DNA of 64,000 nt. Source: JBFMFH01 sp040752275. GTDB taxonomy: Bacteria; Acidobacteriota; Vicinamibacteria; Vicinamibacterales; JAKQTR01. Both the position numbers and the translations under genes were made by a program. The notes below the pieces were generated by a model, which searched no databases, had not been told where the DNA came from, and was given only the letters and a program-made list of their open reading frames with translations. The stretch's first letter is position 1. Every line of letters starts with the position of its first letter. Of the stretch, positions 59,466 through 64,000 are shown one piece after another. The DNA lies in NCBI GenBank assembly GCA_040752275.1, contig JBFMFH010000115.1, forward strand, positions 12,221 through 76,220. The letters are read 5' to 3'.

Positions 59466-60449
59466 ATGTTGAGACGATGTGCGGTTCTCGTGTTGGGTGG
59501 CATGCTGGCCGGAGGCGCGGTGGTCGGGGCGCAGAAGACCTGGGCGCCGCCGAGAGTCACCGAGCCAGCGGAAGCACTGGTGTTCACCGAAGGTGTTCCT
59601 GGCTCGGACTACCCGGTGGACGTCACGTTGCTTGAGACGGTGGACGGACTGTTCACGCCGATCGGCATTCGGCGGCCGAAGGGCAACGGCCCGTTCCCGG
59701 CGGTTCTGTTCTTCAGCGGCAACGGCGGCGCCGGGCTCCAGCAGGTCCGCGACTACGTGTACAACGTGGCCGGCTACACGATGGAGCGATTCCTCGCGGA
59801 AGGGTACGTGGTCGCCTGGCTGCAGTATCGCGCCGAGGCGTGGTTCGCCTGGCCCGGGTCGACGCCGCTCCGGGTCGGCAAGCAGCAGGCGAACCAGTTG
59901 ATGAGCCGGCCGCCCCTCGAGATCGACGACCTGATGACGATCGTCGACTACGTGAAGCGGCTTCCCTATGTCGATCCCTCACGGGTGGGCGTGTGCGGAA
60001 ACAGCCACGGCGGCGGCATGATTCTCAGGGCGCTGGTCGATGGGCTGAACGTCAGGGCTGCCGTCGTGTCGGAACCGGATGCGAGCGAGTTCCTGCAGAT
60101 GCGGGAGCCGGCATTTGCCGTCGAGAATCCCATCTACCGGACGCCGGAATCCATTGCGCCCGTCCTCGACAAGCCGGTCGCCATGGACCGCATCCGCCGG
60201 ATTCCCCAGGATTTTCCCATCCTGCTGGTGAACCGGGACCAGGACGAGCTGCAGGGGGCGTTCGAGACGGTCTATCTGTGGATGAAGGAAGCCGGCCGCA
60301 GGGTGGAGCGGGTTTCGTACGACCACCCCGTCCATGGCTATATCGTCCGCGTGAAGAAGGACGAGAAGGGCCTTTACCGGCCCGACGAGATCCAGTTGAA
60401 GGTGATTCGGCAGGCCATCGAGTTCTTCAACTCGCACATGCCCCGGTAG
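59466..60449 (+). CDS. Exported alpha/beta hydrolase (GNSHGGG type)
   Basis: A 327-residue hydrolase with a Sec signal (VLVLGGMLAGGAVVGAQ). S180 in CGNSHGGG is the likely nucleophile, with an acidic residue in NRDQDELQG and His in HPVHGYIV. It belongs with 15192 and 40402 (IRRPKGNGPFPAVLFFSGNGG block). ATG 59466 is used; 59451 is an alternative. It is convergent with the small membrane-protein gene at 60481 across a 31-base gap. Confidence 0.82.
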   Translation: MLRRCAVLVLGGMLAGGAVVGAQKTWAPPRVTEPAEALVFTEGVPGSDYPVDVTLLETVDGLFTPIGIRRPKGNGPFPAVLFFSGNGGAGLQQVRDYVYNVAGYTMERFLAEGYVVAWLQYRAEAWFAWPGSTPLRVGKQQANQLMSRPPLEIDDLMTIVDYVKRLPYVDPSRVGVCGNSHGGGMILRALVDGLNVRAAVVSEPDASEFLQMREPAFAVENPIYRTPESIAPVLDKPVAMDRIRRIPQDFPILLVNRDQDELQGAFETVYLWMKEAGRRVERVSYDHPVHGYIVRVKKDEKGLYRPDEIQLKVIRQAIEFFNSHMPR

Positions 60450-60480
60450 CGTTGGCGGGGCCGCGCAAGCCCGCTTCTCG

Positions 60481-60924
60481 CTACGCCGGCCCCGAGGCGG
60501 ATGCCTGCCTCGCCGCGAACCAGAGGATCGCGCCGCCGGCAACGATGGCCCCGGCCGCGGTCAGGGCAGCCTGCGGGTTGGCCTTGAACCGAATGATCAC
60601 GAGTGCGTAGCCGCCAAGACTCACGTACGCCTTGAACACGTCCGCGAGTTGTGGGGCGTAGTCGGGAAACCGGTCGGCCGGACGTCTGGGGTCTCCCCTA
60701 TCGGTTCCTGTCACCGACGTCAACGTCGTCCACCGGGGGATGCCGATGCCACGCCGGTAGGCGAAGGCCATGCGCTCGGGCCCGGGCCACAGGCCGAGCG
60801 CGATGGCGAAGGCCGCCAGCGCCGCCGCCGGGCCGGTCTGGCCGCTGGAGTACTGGGCGTACGCCGCGAACGCGAACGCCCCACCGCACACGACGTTCAC
60901 CCACGCATCGAACGGGCGTTGCAT
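60481..60924 (-). CDS. Small membrane protein of unknown function
   Basis: A 147-residue protein with three to four hydrophobic segments (VNVVCGGAFAFAAYA, ALAAFAIALGLWPG, GGYALVIIRF, AGAIVAGGAILWFAA). I do not recognise a family. GGAGGTG lies just before the ATG at 60924. It shares its upstream region with the truncated methyltransferase, and a perfect inverted repeat lies 18 bases before its start. Confidence 0.65.
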   Translation of the reverse strand: MQRPFDAWVNVVCGGAFAFAAYAQYSSGQTGPAAALAAFAIALGLWPGPERMAFAYRRGIGIPRWTTLTSVTGTDRGDPRRPADRFPDYAPQLADVFKAYVSLGGYALVIIRFKANPQAALTAAGAIVAGGAILWFAARQASASGPA

Positions 60925-60941
60925 CGGCACCTCCACGCAAC

Positions 60942-60958
60942 GGGCGTATTGTACGCCC
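60942..60958. repeat. Short perfect inverted repeat at the methyltransferase junction
   Basis: GGGCGTA (60942-60948), TTG, TACGCCC (60952-60958). It lies between the small membrane-protein gene and the point where methyltransferase homology begins. It may be an operator for the minus-strand gene or a scar at a recombination junction. Confidence 0.5.
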
Positions 60959-60984
60959 CAATCCCGCGACGGGATCGCGCCAGT

Positions 60985-61980
60985 GGTGGCTCTGGGGTTC
61001 GACACGGCGAAACCGGGGAGGCCTGGCGGGGTTTTGACGTGACGGCGAGAGGGCGACACTGGGCCTATCCGCCCATTGAACTCGACAAACTGGACAAGGA
61101 AGGTCTGATCTACTGGCCCTCGAAGGAGGGCGGATGGCCCAGACTCAAGAAGTACTTGGACGACACGAGAGGTGTGCCGCTGCAGGATGTATGGACGGAC
61201 GTCTTCCCGATCAATTCGCAGGCTCAGGAGCGGCTCGGCTACCCTACGCAGAAGCCGGAGGCGTTGCTTGAGCGGATCATCAGTGCCAGCAGCAACGAAG
61301 GCGATACGGTACTCGACCCCTTCTGCGGGTGCGGTACAACTGTCGCCGCGGCGCAGAAGCTCGGCCGACACTGGATGGGCATTGACATCACCCACCTTGC
61401 CATCACACTGGTTCGCAGCCGATTGACAGACTCGTTCGGTGGCAGGGTGGAGTATGAAGTTGTGGGCGAGCCGGTCTCGGTTCCTGATGCCGCTCAGCTC
61501 GCTCGGGATGATCCGTATCAGTTTCAGTGGTGGGCGCTCGGCCTTGTCGGCGCACGTCCCGTCGAAGGCAGGAAAGGCGCGGACAAGGGCATCGACGGGC
61601 GGATCTACTTCCATGAGGGCGATACCGCGAAGACGAACCAGATCGTCCTGTCGGTGAAGGCGGGACACATCACGGTCTCCCATCTGCGGGACCTTCGTGG
61701 TGTGCTCGAACGCGAGAAGGCCGAGATTGGGGTCTTGCTGTGTATGGAGGAGCCGACGACACCCATGCGCAAGGAATGCGCCAGCGCAGGGTTCTATGCA
61801 TCGCCGTGGGGCAAGCATCCCAAGTTGCAGATCCTCACCGTGGAAGGCCTGCTGACCGGCAGGACCATCGACCGCCCGCCGGCCCAGACGAGCGTCACCT
61901 TCAAGCGGGCACCGAAGCTACAAGCCCAAGTGAGGGAGACACGTCCCATGCCATTCGGCGGGCCCAAGGATTCAGACTGA
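60985..61980 (+). pseudogene. 5'-truncated DNA methyltransferase with C-terminal nuclease-like domain
   Basis: Homology to beta-type site-specific DNA methyltransferases starts abruptly at about GETGEAWRGFDVTARGRHWAYP and runs to the stop. Present are GYPTQKPEALLERII and the SAM-binding motif VLDPFCGCGTTVAAAQKLG with GIDITHLAI. The N-terminal half with the DPPY-type catalytic motif is missing. The last ~160 residues (GRKGADKGIDGRIYF, QIVLSVKAGHI, RDLRGVLEREKAEIGVLL) look like a PD-(D/E)xK/Mrr-type domain often fused to this family. No start codon or ribosome site sits at the right place. It is a remnant, probably of a lost restriction-modification gene. Confidence 0.75.
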
Positions 61981-62055
61981 CCCACCGCGGCAGCCGCCGG
62001 GCGCACGGCGAGTTGGACCTTCAGCGCGTGCGGAAGATCAGGGCCCTCAAGACGC

Positions 62056-63813
62056 CTATCGGCCCGCGGACGCGGCAACGACCTCTGGATTCCAGAGGAT
62101 CGGCGGGCGGACGGGAGCGGGCGTGGCGCCGGCGACGCGCGTGCTCGTGGCCACATACAGCCGCGGCACGGCGAAGTACAGCACCGGCAGGTGGTTCGAG
62201 AAGATCTCCTGCACCGCCCGGAACGCCTGCTGCCGTCTCGGGAGGTCCGTTTCCGCCGCCATCTGCCGCATCAGGGCGTCGATCTCGGCCTCCCACTCGG
62301 TGGCGGGCCGCTCCTGCGCCATGTTCCAGACGTGCGCCCCGCCCGAACTGAGCCAGAAGTCCATTGCCATCGCCGGGTCGGTGTCCGTCGTGAGGAGGCG
62401 GAAGTACAAGGCGTCGTAGTCCGCCTTCAGCATCCGGTCGACGAGGGCACCCACCTCGAGCGGCACGAGGTCCACCGCGATGCCGATCTTCTGCAGGTCG
62501 TCGCGCACCGCGGCCGCCCCCTTCTCGAGCGTCGTGTTCCCCTTCTGGGTGATGATCGAGAAGCGCACGGGCCTGCCGGCCTTGTCCTCGAGCATGCCAT
62601 CGTTGTTCGTATCGCGCAGGCCGATACCGGCCAGGATGACGCGTGCCTGGCCCGGGTCGTGCGCCGGGCGAGCGACGACACCCGCCGAATCCGGCGCGTA
62701 CCATGCGGTGTTCGACGGCGAGACCGGCCCCCACACGGGTTCGGCCGCGCCAAGGAAGACCGAATCCACAAACGCCTTCCGATTGACGGCCAGCGACACC
62801 GCGCGCCGGAGCTCGACCGATTGCAGCCACGCGCGGCGAGGGTCCCTCGCCTTGGCGCCGGTCTTCAGATTGAACCAGAACGCGTCCGAATCGAACGCCA
62901 GACCCGCGTCGATCAGCTTCAGCTTGCCGGCATCCGCCTCGCGCTTGAGCACCGCGTAGTCCTCGGCGCGGATCTCGCTCTGCGTGAGGTCCGCCTGGCC
63001 CGACTGCAGGCGCAGCAACTCCGTGTTCTGCTCGGGCGTTACTTCGATCGTCAGCCGATCCAGATACGGCAGCTGCGCGCCGGCGCCGTCAGTTTTCCAG
63101 TACCGCGGATTGCGCGCGTAGACCAGCCGTTCGCCGGCTTTGTACTCCTGCAACACGAACGGGCCCAAGCCCGTCATCTCGGCCGGGCTCGTCGTCGGGC
63201 TCCACGCGTCGCGAAGCGTGCCGGCATCGAGCGCCGATTCGAGCTTGTGCTTCGGGAGGATCGGAATCGAGTCGAGGAAGCGCAGGCCCGGGCCGTAGGG
63301 CGCGGGCAGCGAGAGGACGATTGTGTGGGGGTCGGGAGCGGCGACGGAGACGGGCTTGCCGCCAATCATCAGGCTGCCGGCGATCGAGCTCCCCGTCTTC
63401 CCGTCGAGCACCGCCCGGAACGTGAACAGCACGTCCGCCGACGTGAAGGGCGTGCCGTCCGAGAAGGTCACGCCCTGGCGCAGAATCAACGTGCAGGTCA
63501 GGCCGCCGGCCGTGCAGCTATAGCGCTCGGCGAGGGCTGGCTCGAGCTGCTGCGTAGCGCGGTTGATGCGCAGCAGCCGGGCGTGCATCAGCGTGCCCGC
63601 GAGATGGGTCGCGAAGTCTCGGCCCGCAATCGGGTTGAACGTCCGCGGCTCGCTGCGCGAGGTGGCCACGAGGGCTCCGCCGCGCCGGGGACCGGCTGGG
63701 GCCGCCGGCTCGCGGGCGCCCCCGCACGAAGTCGCCAGCGTCGCCGGAACGCTCATCACCGCCACGGCGGCCATCGACGCCACCGTCACCCACGCGCGAT
63801 TCAGCCAGGTCAT
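62056..63813 (-). CDS. Oligopeptide-type ABC transporter substrate-binding lipoprotein (SBP family 5)
   Basis: A 585-residue periplasmic binding protein with a lipoprotein signal (lipobox ATSC). Family-5 features are visible: PRTFNPIAGRDFATHL, LAERYSCTAGGLTCTLILRQGVTFSDGTPFTSADVLFTF, GTGPF-like TGLGPFVLQEYKAGERLVYARNPRYWK, and the ELRRAVSLAVNRKAFVDSVF helix. A calcium-loop-like DTNNDGMLED lies in the second half. It would bind peptides or other solutes; its permease and ATPase genes are not in the window. Confidence 0.88.
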   Translation of the reverse strand: MTWLNRAWVTVASMAAVAVMSVPATLATSCGGAREPAAPAGPRRGGALVATSRSEPRTFNPIAGRDFATHLAGTLMHARLLRINRATQQLEPALAERYSCTAGGLTCTLILRQGVTFSDGTPFTSADVLFTFRAVLDGKTGSSIAGSLMIGGKPVSVAAPDPHTIVLSLPAPYGPGLRFLDSIPILPKHKLESALDAGTLRDAWSPTTSPAEMTGLGPFVLQEYKAGERLVYARNPRYWKTDGAGAQLPYLDRLTIEVTPEQNTELLRLQSGQADLTQSEIRAEDYAVLKREADAGKLKLIDAGLAFDSDAFWFNLKTGAKARDPRRAWLQSVELRRAVSLAVNRKAFVDSVFLGAAEPVWGPVSPSNTAWYAPDSAGVVARPAHDPGQARVILAGIGLRDTNNDGMLEDKAGRPVRFSIITQKGNTTLEKGAAAVRDDLQKIGIAVDLVPLEVGALVDRMLKADYDALYFRLLTTDTDPAMAMDFWLSSGGAHVWNMAQERPATEWEAEIDALMRQMAAETDLPRRQQAFRAVQEIFSNHLPVLYFAVPRLYVATSTRVAGATPAPVRPPILWNPEVVAASAGR

Positions 63814-63910
63814 CGGGATAGCACCTCGTATTCGGGGTATCGGCCCGAGGAAGGCCGTACGGTAGGGCGGGCTCAGTGGGCCGCGCCGCAGCCGCCCTGT
63901 CTGCCATCTA

Positions 63911-64000
<90 letters not shown>

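Noticed and set aside
60942..61980. Active restriction-modification system or mobile element
   Set aside because: The methyltransferase lacks its catalytic half and no specificity, restriction, integrase or transposase gene is nearby.

Overview
This is a 64 kb, strongly GC-rich, gene-dense bacterial window. It carries an Oar-like TonB-dependent receptor, two DUF5916 outer-membrane proteins, several Tat-exported LVIVD-repeat proteins, FadR-type GntR regulators and many exported alpha/beta hydrolases. That gene mix points by inference, not proof, to a soil-type Acidobacteriota such as the class Vicinamibacteria. I saw no rRNA, tRNA, CRISPR array, integrase or transposase.

Layout. 1-5 kb (minus strand): the 5' end of a dicarboxylate symporter gene, an LVIVD-repeat protein, and a fused MFS/spermidine-synthase-like protein with TPRs that is probably leaderless. 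5-14 kb (plus): a TonB receptor, a Tat-exported M24-fold protein, a dienelactone-hydrolase-like protein and a lipoprotein holding two complete alpha/beta hydrolase domains. 13.5-14.8 kb (minus): a radical-SAM sulfatase-maturase-like enzyme. 15-22 kb (plus): three exported hydrolases and two LVIVD proteins. 22-35 kb (minus): eleven closely packed genes encoding a Gfo/Idh oxidoreductase, creatininase-like protein, cupin, 2-hydroxyacid dehydrogenase, DctA-type transporter, SucC/SucD-like CoA ligase, DRE-TIM condensing enzyme or lyase, two exported hydrolases and a DUF5916 protein. A second Gfo/Idh gene follows, facing away from a GntR gene that is coupled to a split UxaA/SuyAB-type dehydratase or lyase (36-38.5 kb). 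38.7-41.5 kb (plus): another LVIVD protein and an exported hydrolase. 41.5-46.2 kb (minus): a GntR-led operon with a two-subunit molybdenum hydroxylase and a fumarylacetoacetase-fold enzyme. 46.4-50.4 kb (minus): a MoaD/ThiS carrier, a ThiF/MoeB protein, a methyltransferase and DUF5916. 50.8-58.9 kb (plus): an LVIVD protein, then a MoxR/vWA/DUF58 chaperone cluster resembling the mxa accessory genes, then a TauE-type permease. 59-64 kb: DoxX, another exported hydrolase, a small membrane protein, a 5'-truncated DNA methyltransferase, an oligopeptide-type binding protein and a heptamer repeat running off the end.

Working together. The likely theme is uptake and oxidative or hydrolytic breakdown of organic acids, lactones or ring-cleavage-type compounds: outer-membrane uptake (TonB), exported hydrolases and LVIVD proteins, then DctA import, CoA activation, C-C bond chemistry, dehydration and molybdenum-dependent oxidation. 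The substrate is not determined.

Regulation is the least expected part. Several exported-protein genes share a promoter with a -35 element, a spacer of about 19 bp holding a TGGT-n-GGCCA dyad, and a TAGAGT or TATGAT -10. Two of these promoters are followed by alignable leaders that can fold into a compensated hairpin next to the Shine-Dalgarno. The dyads resemble FadR-type GntR operators, and two such regulators are encoded here, each with its own dyad upstream.
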